From: Treponema sp.
Lineage (GTDB): Bacteria; Spirochaetota; Spirochaetia; Treponematales; Breznakiellaceae
Direction of reading: 5' to 3'
Length of the DNA: 56,251 nt
Assembly (NCBI GenBank): GCA_031256445.1
Contig: JAIRQN010000040.1
Coordinates: 1-56,251 of the forward strand
The position numbers and the translations under genes are program-made. Positions 1 through 7,980 of this stretch are shown piece after piece. The number at the start of each line of letters is the position of its first letter. The first letter of the stretch is position 1. The notes beneath the pieces were generated by a model that saw only the letters and a list, made by a program, of their open reading frames with translations, was not told where the DNA came from and ran no database searches.

Positions 1-5
1 TAATA

Positions 6-124
6 GAGTTGTTCGATAACTTCAGTTATTAAACAACTTCCTTATAAAAATGCATTTTTGCAAGGCTTTAGCCTGAAAAAATGCAGGACTTGTGAGACAA
101 CTGACAGAGTTGTCGAACAAGTCC
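6..124. repeat. Three consecutive hairpins of a dispersed repeat family
   Basis: Three inverted repeats lie in tandem. The first pairs 8-20 with 25-37 around a TTCA loop (2 mismatches in 13). The second pairs the TGCATTTTT side from 51 with AAAAAATGCA ending at 84, and has an inner AGGC/GCCT stem. The third pairs 86-101 with 109-124 (2 mismatches in 16). The core at 6-25, gagttgttcgataacttcag, recurs exactly in reverse complement at 52553-52572, and the third hairpin carries a variant (GAGTTGTCGAACAAG). None is followed by a T-run, so they look like small interspersed repeats rather than ordinary terminators. Confidence 0.7.
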
Positions 125-144
125 AATATATAAATCCAAAATTT

Positions 145-250
145 ATGACTGGAGGTATAGGTGAGCTTGCGAAAGAATTGCGACACGGACAGCGACCCTT
201 ACGGTAGTAAGAAGAACGCCGCGGGCTTGTCCTGTGCCCTTGCCCGCTGA
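145..250 (+). other. Unexplained element upstream of mgtE with two overlapping mini-ORFs
   Basis: A good ribosome-binding sequence (GGAGGT, 151-156) stands 4-5 nt before a GTG at 161 that opens a 29-codon frame ending at 250; it encodes a basic peptide with two Cys. A second frame starts at ATG 145, runs 20 codons to 207, and contains that same GGAGGT inside it. The 3' part (GCGGGC at 221-226 with GCCCGC at 242-247) can close a stem. It may be a small protein gene, a structured leader of mgtE, or a conserved intergenic element. I do not recognise either peptide. The stretch 251-332 holds only the mgtE leader and its ribosome-binding site. Confidence 0.3.
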
Positions 251-332
251 AAAAGCATTTGCGTAAAAGTTTTTTGCGTATTTAAGCCTGATTGTCCGGT
301 GTCCTTATCAAAGAACAAAGAAGGATGCCAAA

Positions 333-1676
333 ATGAACAAAGAAGAAATATTGACTCTTATTAAAGACGGCATAATGGACATTACCAGGTTGAAACCATT
401 GCTGTCTGATATGAATACTGTAGACATCGCTGAAATTTTTGACGAACTGGAAAAGGAAAAAATTATCCAGTTATTCAGAATTCTGCCCAAGGCAATGGCA
501 TCGGATATTTTCGCCTATATGGACAGCGTTCATCAGGAGGCCATTGTCACAGTCCTTACAGACGCGGAAATCGGCGAAATCATGAACAAGCTCTTTGTTG
601 ACGATGCCGTTGATTTTATCGAAGAAATGCCCGCCACGGTAGTAAAACGCATACTTGAGAATGTCCATCACGAAAAGCGCAAACTGATAAACCAGATTCT
701 GCAGTATCCCGATGATTCGGCCGGCAGCATCATGACGACCGAGTACGCGGACTTACGTGAAGATTTTACGGTGCGGGAAGCCTTTGATTCCATCCGCAGC
801 ACCGGCCTTAACAAGGAGACAATTTACAACTGTTATGTGATACGCAGGGACAGGCTGCTTACAGGCGTAATATCCGCCAAAACACTGATGCTTTCGCGTC
901 CGCAGGAAAATATCGGCGATATTATGGATACAAATGTCGTCTTTGCCTACACCACGGAAGACAGGGAAACCATAGCGGATCAGTTTAAAAAGTACTCTCT
1001 TCTGGCAATGCCGGTTGTTGACAAGGAACGGCGGCTTGTCGGCATTATCACGGTAGACGACATCGTAGACGTAATCGTAGAGGAAAACACAGAAGACATT
1101 CACAAGATGGCAGCTCTTGTCCCGTCCGAAGATCCCTATTTAAAAACAAGTATTTTCCAGCACGCGAAAAACCGTTTCTTGTGGATGCTTATCCTTATGC
1201 TTTCCGCGACCATAACAGGAACAATTATTTCCGGTTTTGAAGAAAAGCTGATGGTTCTGCCAATCCTTATGTCATTCATACCGATGCTGATGAATACAGG
1301 CGGTATAGCGGGTTCGCAGTCTTCTACCCTTATCATCCGCGGTATGGCGGTAGGTGAAATTGGGTTAAGAGACATATTTATCGTAGTATGGAAAGAAATT
1401 CGCGTAGGATTATTATGCGGCCTGGGGCTTGGGATTGTCAATTTTATCAGGGTTATGATCATGAACAACAAGAATGTGACGCTGTGCCTGACCATTACCG
1501 TGTCATTGTTCTGCACTGTAATTATGGCAAAAACAATAGGCAGCATTCTGCCGATTTTCGCCAAGCGCCTTAAAATTGACCCGGCGATTGTTTCCGCGCC
1601 GTTATTAACTACAATAGTGGACGCTCTTTCGCTTGTCATATATTTTTCATTCGCGAAAGTTATTCTCGGTTTTTAA
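333..1676 (+). CDS. mgtE: Magnesium transporter MgtE
   Basis: Mg2+ channel/transporter of the inner membrane. The 447 residues match the family length. A cytosolic MgtE N domain covers about 1-125, the PDDSAGSIMTTEY junction leads into a CBS pair (about 135-255), and five membrane segments follow from about 280. The pore signature is seen in PMLMNTGGIAGSQSS, and the last helix keeps the Asp of VDALSLVIYF, which in characterised MgtE lines the pore. In the family the N and CBS domains sense cytosolic Mg2+ and close the channel. AGAAGGA stands 7-8 nt before the ATG. The next gene begins on the base after the stop codon, so the two are likely translated together. No M-box is recognisable in the leader. 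Confidence 0.95.
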   Translation: MNKEEILTLIKDGIMDITRLKPLLSDMNTVDIAEIFDELEKEKIIQLFRILPKAMASDIFAYMDSVHQEAIVTVLTDAEIGEIMNKLFVDDAVDFIEEMPATVVKRILENVHHEKRKLINQILQYPDDSAGSIMTTEYADLREDFTVREAFDSIRSTGLNKETIYNCYVIRRDRLLTGVISAKTLMLSRPQENIGDIMDTNVVFAYTTEDRETIADQFKKYSLLAMPVVDKERRLVGIITVDDIVDVIVEENTEDIHKMAALVPSEDPYLKTSIFQHAKNRFLWMLILMLSATITGTIISGFEEKLMVLPILMSFIPMLMNTGGIAGSQSSTLIIRGMAVGEIGLRDIFIVVWKEIRVGLLCGLGLGIVNFIRVMIMNNKNVTLCLTITVSLFCTVIMAKTIGSILPIFAKRLKIDPAIVSAPLLTTIVDALSLVIYFSFAKVILGF

Positions 1677-2468
1677 ATGCTTACTGACGCGCATTGCCAC
1701 CCGCAGGACTTATCCCGCGTCTATAATGAATTTGAAAAGGAGCGCCTTTCTGTCAAGGCCGCCGCCAGCGCCTGCGATATGGAAGAGTTTTCGTTTAACG
1801 AAAAGATGGCGCATAACACAGCGTCCTGCAATACCCTGCTCCTGTGTTTCGCCGCCCACCCGCAGCTTGCGGCGAAATTCCCCGCGCCGCGGACAGGCAT
1901 GGAAACCATGCTTCAAACACTTGATACGCTCGCGGCGCAGGGACATATTGCGGCAGTCGGCGAATTCGGTTTTGATCTTTACAATGCGGCGTTCAGAGAA
2001 ACAGAAGCTATTCAGGATACCATCTTCGCCTCTCAATTGGAAACCGCGCTGCGTTACAGTCTGCCTGTTATCCTTCATGTCCGCCGCGCAATGCACAAAA
2101 TTTTCGCCGCCTCCAAAACGCTCGCAAAATGCAAAGCTGTTGTCTTTCATTCATGGCCCGGCGCTTATGAAGAAGCGCGTTCGCTCCTCGGCCGCGGCGT
2201 AAACGCATGGTTTTCATTCGGCAACGCCATTTTACTTAATCATAAACAGGCACAAAGAAGCTGCGCCCTGCTTCCGGCGGACAGACTGCTGACAGAAACT
2301 GACGCTCCTTATCAGCCGCGCCGCGGCCAAAAATATTCGCATTGGCATGATCTGCCCCTCATCCTGCAAGCCGCTTCCTCCTTACGCGGCGAAGCGGGGA
2401 ACAGTATTGATATGAAAGATATGGAATCGCTGATCGAGACTAATTTTTATAATGCGTTTGGGAAATAA
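1677..2468 (+). CDS. TatD-family metal-dependent DNase/hydrolase
   Basis: TIM-barrel amidohydrolase-type nuclease of the cytoplasm; family members act as Mg2+-dependent 3'-5' exonucleases or D-aminoacyl-tRNA-type hydrolases. All family landmarks are visible in the 263 residues: D4-A-H6-C-H8 at the N terminus, H61, E96 in GEFGFD, H134 in LHVRRA, H158 in FHSW, and the ETDAP motif at 207-211. The ATG follows the mgtE TAA directly (TAAATG), with no separate ribosome-binding site visible, which argues for coupled translation. The pairing with a Mg2+ transporter may be chance. The exact substrate cannot be told from sequence. Confidence 0.88.
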   Translation: MLTDAHCHPQDLSRVYNEFEKERLSVKAAASACDMEEFSFNEKMAHNTASCNTLLLCFAAHPQLAAKFPAPRTGMETMLQTLDTLAAQGHIAAVGEFGFDLYNAAFRETEAIQDTIFASQLETALRYSLPVILHVRRAMHKIFAASKTLAKCKAVVFHSWPGAYEEARSLLGRGVNAWFSFGNAILLNHKQAQRSCALLPADRLLTETDAPYQPRRGQKYSHWHDLPLILQAASSLRGEAGNSIDMKDMESLIETNFYNAFGK

Positions 2469-2601
2469 CTCACGCCGGTTACTCTGCATATTTAAACGCC
2501 TGATCAAAAACACCGAAAAACCGGTTTATGCCTTTTACAGATTATTAGCGGGCTTTCATGCCGCTCTTTAATTTGCCTGTCTTTTGTGATAGACTTATTG
2601 A

Positions 2602-2718
2602 ATGCAGAAAGAGCGCGCCATTTGGAATTTGAAGCTGGGTTTCCTCTGTATTCCGGCCGCGGGCGCAAATTTTCTGCTTAATACCATCAGCGTTTATTTT
2701 TTAAAAATAATGGTTTAG
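2602..2718 (+). pseudogene. Possible remnant of a transporter N terminus
   Basis: A 38-codon frame encodes a short, mostly hydrophobic peptide whose middle (GANFLLNTISVYFL) looks like the first membrane helix of GPH/MFS-type sugar permeases, where a Gly-Ala-Asn...Asn-Thr-Ile-Ser pattern is common. It stops after one helix, and no continuation is visible in other frames before the next gene. No convincing ribosome-binding site precedes it. I read it as the stub of a deleted permease gene, with low confidence; a small membrane peptide is the alternative. The rest of 2469-2747 shows nothing else that I can assign. Confidence 0.28.
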
Positions 2719-2747
2719 GAAAATAATATGATAAAAGGAGAATTAAA

Positions 2748-3440
2748 ATGAAAGTACTTGTTATTAATGGAAGTCCAAGATTTGAAAAAAGCAATTCAAT
2801 AAAACTTGCAAATGCTTTTATTAATGGACTGAATGAAGCGGAAAAAAATTCAATCGAAAAAATCAATGTTTATAATAAAAATATTAAACCCTGTCAGGGC
2901 TGTTTTGGCTGCTGGAAAAAAACTCCCGGAAAATGCGTAATTTCCGACGATATGGATGAAATATACATAAAATATTTTGATTCAGAACTAATAATATGGA
3001 GTTTCCCCTTGTATTATTATGGCATGCCGTCACAGGTAAAAGCGCTTGTGGATCGCCTAATGCCCAATAATTATCCGGATATAATTAATGATGACGGACG
3101 CGCAAGACATCCGCAGCGGCACAATAAAGAAAAACAGAAACATGTTTTAATTTCAACATGCGGTTTTTTTACTGTTAAATATAATTATGACGCATTGGTT
3201 AAGCAATATGAAATTATGTTTGGAGACAGATTTATAAAAATATTATGCCCGCAAGGAGAACTGTTTAATATTCCGCAGCTATCCGCTCTGACAGAAAAAT
3301 ATCTATTAAATGTTACGGAAGCGGGAAAGGAATATATCAAGCAGGGACATTTTTCAGAAAACGTTCTGCAAAAAATAAATGAACCGTTATTTCCGGCCGA
3401 ACAATTTATAGAAATGGTAAATACATTTTGGAAGAATTGA
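2748..3440 (+). CDS. NAD(P)H-dependent flavin oxidoreductase (flavodoxin-like fold)
   Basis: Cytosolic FMN-binding reductase of the NADPH-dependent FMN reductase/iron-sulfur flavoprotein group, 230 residues. The N terminus MKVLVINGSPR is the phosphate-binding loop for FMN. A Cys motif of the CQGCFGCWKKTPGKC type at about 49-63, followed by DDMDE, marks the subgroup; similar motifs hold an Fe-S cluster in some relatives, but here that is inference. SFPLYYYGMPSQVKALVDR is the second flavin loop. AAGGAG lies about 7 nt before the ATG. The gene is visibly more AT-rich, with AAA/ATA-rich codon use, than mgtE or the murG operon, which suggests recent acquisition. Electron acceptor unknown. Confidence 0.8.
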   Translation: MKVLVINGSPRFEKSNSIKLANAFINGLNEAEKNSIEKINVYNKNIKPCQGCFGCWKKTPGKCVISDDMDEIYIKYFDSELIIWSFPLYYYGMPSQVKALVDRLMPNNYPDIINDDGRARHPQRHNKEKQKHVLISTCGFFTVKYNYDALVKQYEIMFGDRFIKILCPQGELFNIPQLSALTEKYLLNVTEAGKEYIKQGHFSENVLQKINEPLFPAEQFIEMVNTFWKN

Positions 3441-3508
3441 TATAAAAATGCGGCCAGCGATAAACCTGAAGAAGATTTTCCTGACGCGGTAATGGAAAAG
3501 CATGTAAA

Positions 3509-4876
3509 TTAACCTTCAGTTTCTTCCTTTGCGGAAAGCCCGTAATCGGCAAGTTTACGCAACAGCGTTTTTCTGCCAATTTCAAGCGTTTCTGCGGTTT
3601 TACTTTTGTTGCCATGATAAAAAGAAAGAGTGTCGCGGATAATAATTTTCTCGCATTCGTTCATGGATGCGCCAAGACGGATATTAATGCAGCCGTCAGT
3701 GTCTATTGAACGCAGGGCCGGAGGAAGATCATCGACTGTTATTACATTTGATTGGCACATAACAACAGCGCTCTCGATACAATTGCGCAGTTCGCGGATA
3801 TTGCCCGGCCATTCATATGTGTAAAGACCGGCTCTTACTTTTTCGTGTATGCCTTCGATTTTTTTTCCGTTTTCCTGCGCGAATTCCCTTAAAAAGGCGG
3901 CGGCCAGAAGGGGAATATCGTCTTTTCTTTCGCGTAACGGAGGGACAAGTATGTTCACAACATTCAGACGGAAGTACAGGTCTTCGCGGAAACCGCCTTT
4001 TTCTGTTTCTGCCTTTAAATCCTTGTTTGTCGCCGCGATAATGCGCACGTCGGTCTCTACCGTTTCCTCTCCCCCTACCCTCTCGAACTTCTTTTCCTGA
4101 AGAACGCGCAGAAGTTTAATCTGTATATTCTGATCTATTTCGCCAATCTCATCCAGAAAGAGCGTCCCGCCGGATGCAAGTTCAAAACGGCCCCTTCTGC
4201 GCGAAACCGCTCCCGTGAACGCTCCCTTTTCATGACCGAAAAGTTCGCTCTCAAGGAGAGTTGCCGAAAGCGCCGCGCAATGAACTTTTATCAGCGGCTT
4301 TTCCTTGCGCGGGGACAGTTCGTGAATCGCGTCAGCGACCAGTTCTTTCCCCACGCCGGATTCGCCTGTGATTAAAATTGAAGCTTTTGTGGGAGCGGCT
4401 TTGTTTATTGTGTTGAATACTTCGCGCATGTTACGCGAATTTCCTATTATTGATTTAAACTGCTTTTGGCGGCCGAGTTCTTCTTCCATTCTGCGGTGCT
4501 GAAAAACAAGTTCACGGTTATCAAGAGCGCGTTTTACTTTCAGGGAAAGATGATCCAGTTCCACAGGCTTTGTCAGGAAATCCCACGCGCCGTCCTGCAT
4601 TGCGGTTACAGCGCTTTCAACAGAGCCGTGCCCCGTAAGTATTATCACCGGAAACCCGGGAACCTGGGCGAGAACGCGGCGCAGGAGTTCATCTCCGGAC
4701 ATTCCGGGCATTTTTAAGTCTGTTATAACAAGGTCAATATCCCCGGTACAGAAGAGTTCATACCCTTCTTCGCCGTCAGAAGCGCATATAACATCGTAAC
4801 CGTCCATTTTAAGAGATTCAGCCAGGCCTTCGCGGATATTTTTTTCATCATCAATAACAAGAAGACGGAATTTCAT
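3509..4876 (-). CDS. NtrC-family sigma-54-dependent response regulator
   Basis: Transcription activator for sigma-54 promoters, partner of the kinase encoded just upstream. Receiver domain 1-118 with phosphoacceptor D53 (ITDLKMPG) and K103; AAA+ domain from about 143 with Walker A GESGVGKE (171-178), the sigma-54 contact loop GAFTGA (218-223), Walker B LDEIGE (241-246) and NPIRELRNC-like sensor region; Fis-type helix-turn-helix in the last 45 residues. The start overlaps the end of the kinase gene by 26 bp, typical of translational coupling. It is the last gene of the murG operon. The kinase-regulator pair resembles T. pallidum TP0520-TP0519 by recalled position. Target genes cannot be told. 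Confidence 0.93.
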   Translation of the reverse strand: MKFRLLVIDDEKNIREGLAESLKMDGYDVICASDGEEGYELFCTGDIDLVITDLKMPGMSGDELLRRVLAQVPGFPVIILTGHGSVESAVTAMQDGAWDFLTKPVELDHLSLKVKRALDNRELVFQHRRMEEELGRQKQFKSIIGNSRNMREVFNTINKAAPTKASILITGESGVGKELVADAIHELSPRKEKPLIKVHCAALSATLLESELFGHEKGAFTGAVSRRRGRFELASGGTLFLDEIGEIDQNIQIKLLRVLQEKKFERVGGEETVETDVRIIAATNKDLKAETEKGGFREDLYFRLNVVNILVPPLRERKDDIPLLAAAFLREFAQENGKKIEGIHEKVRAGLYTYEWPGNIRELRNCIESAVVMCQSNVITVDDLPPALRSIDTDGCINIRLGASMNECEKIIIRDTLSFYHGNKSKTAETLEIGRKTLLRKLADYGLSAKEETEG

Positions 4877-6119
4877 TTTTTTCTCCTTCGGTTAATTCGG
4901 AATTTATTGAAGACGCGGCTTTCTCCCGGCCGGCGGCGTTATATGCAATCATGCGCGTATTTTTCCTGGGAACCGGCAGAATTATCCTGAATTCCGCGCC
5001 TGTCCCCGGCGTTGAATCCACTGTTATTTCTCCCTGATGTTCCTTAATAATTTTAAAAACCTGCGTAAGACCAAGTCCGGTTCCCGTTTCTCTTGTAGTA
5101 AAATACGGTTCAAAAATCCTGGCGAGATTTTCTTTGCTTATCCCGCAGCCTGTATCACATATCAATATTCTTACCTCGTCGTCAGCGCATTTGGTAGCGA
5201 TGGTTAATACCCCGCCTTCATGCATCGCGCTCTGGGCGTTTTTTATAAGATTCAAAAGAGCCTGTTTCATAAAACGTTCATCCATTAAAACCAAAGGAAC
5301 GCTTTCGTCTAACTCAGAAAGACATAAAATATTTGACTGTTCAAGTTCAATCCGGAAAAAATCCATTATCTGCGAAAGAAGCCTGTTAATATCGCCCATC
5401 CGCAATTCCAGGTTCATCGGGCGCACCGCAAAAAGAAAATCCACTACAATACGGTTAAGCCTGTTTATTTCTTCCTTGATTATTTTAAAATATTTATCCA
5501 TCGCGGCATCAAAAATTTTATTTTTTTTCACCAATGCCTTTTGAAGAAGCTGAAGATGAATGGATATAGAACCCAGGGGGTTTTTAATATCATGCGCGAC
5601 CCCGGCCGCCAAAGTTGTAAGACTCGCCAGATTTTCCGCACGTCTCAGCCGCATTTCCACTTTTCTTTTATCAGTAATATCTTCCATGTATATCAAAGAT
5701 CCCGTGATTTTTCTGTCCCGCACAAGAGGCACCATATTCACGGAAAGCAATCTGGTCTGCCCCGCTTTCTCTACGTCAACCTCCCTGTCCGCCACTTTTT
5801 CCCTGTTAACAAGGATTTCCCTGAAAAAACCCGCAACCTGTTCATCATTAATTGCAAGATTCGCCGATCCTCCTTCAGTATGCGCCGCTCCTGCCGGATG
5901 CAAATCCGCATTGGAACTCAGGGGCAGCATTCTCCTGGCGCTTTTGTTTACAAGGACAATGTTATCTTCTTCATTGCATACAAGAATACCAACATCTATA
6001 GAGTCCAAAACAGTTTCCAGAAGATTTATTTCTTCTACGGCTGAAAGCAAAAGCTCTCTGCGCTGCTGCGGATTAAGTTTATCCAGCTTATCAAGCGCAC
6101 GCCGGTAAAAATCAATCAT
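4851..6119 (-). CDS. Cytosolic PAS-domain sensor histidine kinase
   Basis: Sensor partner of the adjacent NtrC-type regulator. The 422 residues contain no membrane segment, so the signal is sensed inside the cell. A PAS domain covers about 32-150 (VLDSIDVGILVCNEED ... GSLIYMEDITDKRK), the dimerisation helix carries H176 in AAGVAHDIKNPLGS, and an HATPase domain follows with N-box, DTGCGI and GTGLGL. This NtrB/AtoS-like build fits a sigma-54 regulator. Its start overlaps the end of the clamp-loader-like gene (ATG within 4 bp of that stop) and its end overlaps the regulator start, so the three are one translation unit. Confidence 0.92.
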   Translation of the reverse strand: MIDFYRRALDKLDKLNPQQRRELLLSAVEEINLLETVLDSIDVGILVCNEEDNIVLVNKSARRMLPLSSNADLHPAGAAHTEGGSANLAINDEQVAGFFREILVNREKVADREVDVEKAGQTRLLSVNMVPLVRDRKITGSLIYMEDITDKRKVEMRLRRAENLASLTTLAAGVAHDIKNPLGSISIHLQLLQKALVKKNKIFDAAMDKYFKIIKEEINRLNRIVVDFLFAVRPMNLELRMGDINRLLSQIMDFFRIELEQSNILCLSELDESVPLVLMDERFMKQALLNLIKNAQSAMHEGGVLTIATKCADDEVRILICDTGCGISKENLARIFEPYFTTRETGTGLGLTQVFKIIKEHQGEITVDSTPGTGAEFRIILPVPRKNTRMIAYNAAGREKAASSINSELTEGEKNEIPSSCY

Positions 6120-7492
6120 ACGCGCCTCTTATGCCGCGTTTTAAGCAAGTCTGTTTTTAAATTATAGACAAACGATTCCATCGCCAGAGTTGTGCTTTGA
6201 TTTAATACATCAGCCGCGTTTATGGCGCCGCCGGTATGTTTTCTGAATATTTCACATAACGCAATAAACTGCGGATCTCCTGTCTCTTTCGCACAGGAAG
6301 CGGTCATTTCCAGACAAATTTTAAGGAATCGCGGAAATGTATTATCTTCAAAATTACCGCTTTTTTCATGCAGAATTTTAACAACATCCCTTGTTTTTAC
6401 TGAACGCTCAAGATCTGATGACTCTGCAAGCGGCGCCAAACGTTCCCCCAGGGTTTTTACGGCACAGGGCAAAGCCATGCCGTTTTTTTTGGCGGAAACT
6501 GCCGTTATCCGCGCCAACGAGACGATAAACCATGCCGCGAGCGGAAATAATTTTTCCGTATTCTGTGAAAGAAACGAATCAATATACGCCCCTATCAGGC
6601 TGTTTCCTGAAGAAACGGATTTTTCATCTATCGATCTTGCTTCAAGAGAATCCTGAAAAACCCTGCGAATAACGTCTTTTTCGCTGGACGCGCTCCTCTT
6701 TAAAAAACGGTACGGACGCAGTCGCGATAAAATTGTCGGCATAACAGCTTCGCGCCTTTGCGCTGTAAGAACAATGCTTACGGACGGCGGCGGTTCTTCA
6801 AGCAGCTTAAGAAGCGAATTGCGGCCTTCGTCCCTCATGCATTCGGCGTTTTCTATTAAAAGCGTTTTATGTTTTCCGTTAGGCGCTAACCTGCACCACC
6901 ATGCCGCGCGCCTTATCCGCCCGATTGGAATAATGTCGCTGTATCCGTCATTTTCCAGCTTGATTGCGTTTTTAAGCAGCTTGTCCGCCAGTTTTTCAAT
7001 GCCGGATGCGCCGCTCCTACTGGATGCGCCGCTCCTACTGGATGCGCACGCATTCCAGAACCCGCTTAATTCCTCTTCCAGAGACTGCAAAACGCCGGAA
7101 ATTTTAGAAAGTTTGGGATCATCTTCCAGTAAAACAGGAGAAAAACGAATCTGGAGTTTACGCAAAGAACGGATAAAAACCATTTTTGCCGCGGGGTTTG
7201 AAGGGTTGCGTAAAAAAGCTCCGCAGGCTGCCGCTATTTGCGCGGTGGATGAAACAGAACCCATTATTAAAAGATCGGGATGTTGCAGATAACGATGACT
7301 TTCACAGGCGGCGCATGAGCATTTCCACAATGCGTCCGATTCGCAGGAAAGGCTCCGCGCAAGTTCAAGCGCGGCGCTGCTCTTCCCGGAATTTGAAGGC
7401 CCGAAAAACAGCATTGAAGGAGCGTTCTTCCCGTGAAGAATATCAGAGCGCAGCTGGAGAACAGCACCTTGTTCAATAATATTCTCAAACAC
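6116..7492 (-). CDS. DNA polymerase III delta-prime-like clamp loader subunit
   Basis: Probable subunit of the clamp loader that opens the sliding clamp during replication. Walker A GPSNSGKS at 31-38, Cys cluster C50, C58, C60, C63 (the zinc module of delta-prime/tau), NAECMRDEGRNSLLKLLEEPP as the Walker B/sensor helix, then SRLRP. At 458 residues it is longer than typical delta-prime (about 330); the extra part includes a Ser/Gly/Arg/Ala linker made by a duplicated 18-bp DNA unit (7005-7046). The SRC arginine-finger motif reads LSRLRP here, with the Cys absent, which may matter for ATP use. It overlaps cvpA by 8 bp and the kinase gene by 4 bp. Confidence 0.8.
   Translation of the reverse strand: MFENIIEQGAVLQLRSDILHGKNAPSMLFFGPSNSGKSSAALELARSLSCESDALWKCSCAACESHRYLQHPDLLIMGSVSSTAQIAAACGAFLRNPSNPAAKMVFIRSLRKLQIRFSPVLLEDDPKLSKISGVLQSLEEELSGFWNACASSRSGASSRSGASGIEKLADKLLKNAIKLENDGYSDIIPIGRIRRAAWWCRLAPNGKHKTLLIENAECMRDEGRNSLLKLLEEPPPSVSIVLTAQRREAVMPTILSRLRPYRFLKRSASSEKDVIRRVFQDSLEARSIDEKSVSSGNSLIGAYIDSFLSQNTEKLFPLAAWFIVSLARITAVSAKKNGMALPCAVKTLGERLAPLAESSDLERSVKTRDVVKILHEKSGNFEDNTFPRFLKICLEMTASCAKETGDPQFIALCEIFRKHTGGAINAADVLNQSTTLAMESFVYNLKTDLLKTRHKRRV
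7005..7046. repeat. 18-bp in-frame tandem duplication inside holB-like gene
   Basis: Two exact copies of gatgcgccgctcctactg (7005-7022, 7023-7040) and a 6-bp partial third. Because 18 is a multiple of three, copy-number change adds or removes six residues (Ser, Arg, Gly, Ala) of a flexible linker without breaking the frame. Confidence 0.9.
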
Positions 7493-7964
7493 CCTGCATC
7501 GGCTCCTTTCCTGTAATCAGGGGAAGAATTATCCGGGCGAAAAAACTGTCCGATAAAATAGCGGAAGGATTAAAGAGAGGCTGAACCTTCAGCAGGAACA
7601 GAATCAGACTTACTACAATAATGCCTTCGGCCAGTCCAAAGCCTATTCCCAGCAGCTTATCCAAACTGCCCAGCTGTATTCCCTTGATGATATTTTTCAG
7701 CAGTCCTTCAACCAGTTTCGCGGCAAGAAATACAATTACAAGAATCCCAATAAAGGCAAGTATTTCAGGAACAATTTTTACATCCGGCATAAGCTGGTTT
7801 CGCAGGAATTCGGCTCCGTTTTTAAAGAAAAGCAAAGCGGCAAGAAGGCCGAATACAATGCCGGCCATGGAAAATATTTCACTGATAAATCCTTTTAAAA
7901 AACAGCGAATTGTAAAAAGCGCCGTAAGAGCAATAAAAATATAATCAATCGCCGCGAAAGTCAC
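7485..7964 (-). CDS. CvpA-family membrane protein
   Basis: Small integral membrane protein of the CvpA (colicin V production) family, 159 residues with four predicted helices: about 4-24, 29-47, 64-84 and 105-125. Landmarks are the first-helix Asp (AAIDYIFI), the RGFxxG-like segment (CFLKGFISE) and the LDKLLGIGFGLAEG turn before the last helix, all typical of CvpA. The family's molecular job is not settled; it is linked to envelope integrity. It sits between murG and the clamp-loader-like gene, and its recalled counterpart in T. pallidum (TP0521) is also near murG. A cell-wall-related role is inference. Confidence 0.85.
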   Translation of the reverse strand: MTFAAIDYIFIALTALFTIRCFLKGFISEIFSMAGIVFGLLAALLFFKNGAEFLRNQLMPDVKIVPEILAFIGILVIVFLAAKLVEGLLKNIIKGIQLGSLDKLLGIGFGLAEGIIVVSLILFLLKVQPLFNPSAILSDSFFARIILPLITGKEPMQGV

Positions 7965-7980
7965 AATTCGCCTCCTGTTT

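Noticed and set aside
86..124. Intrinsic terminator from an upstream gene
   Set aside because: The stem is good but no T-run follows on either strand, and its sequence matches the repeat family.
1..332. An M-box magnesium riboswitch before mgtE
   Set aside because: No M-box consensus is recognisable; the hairpins there belong to a dispersed repeat family also found far from mgtE.
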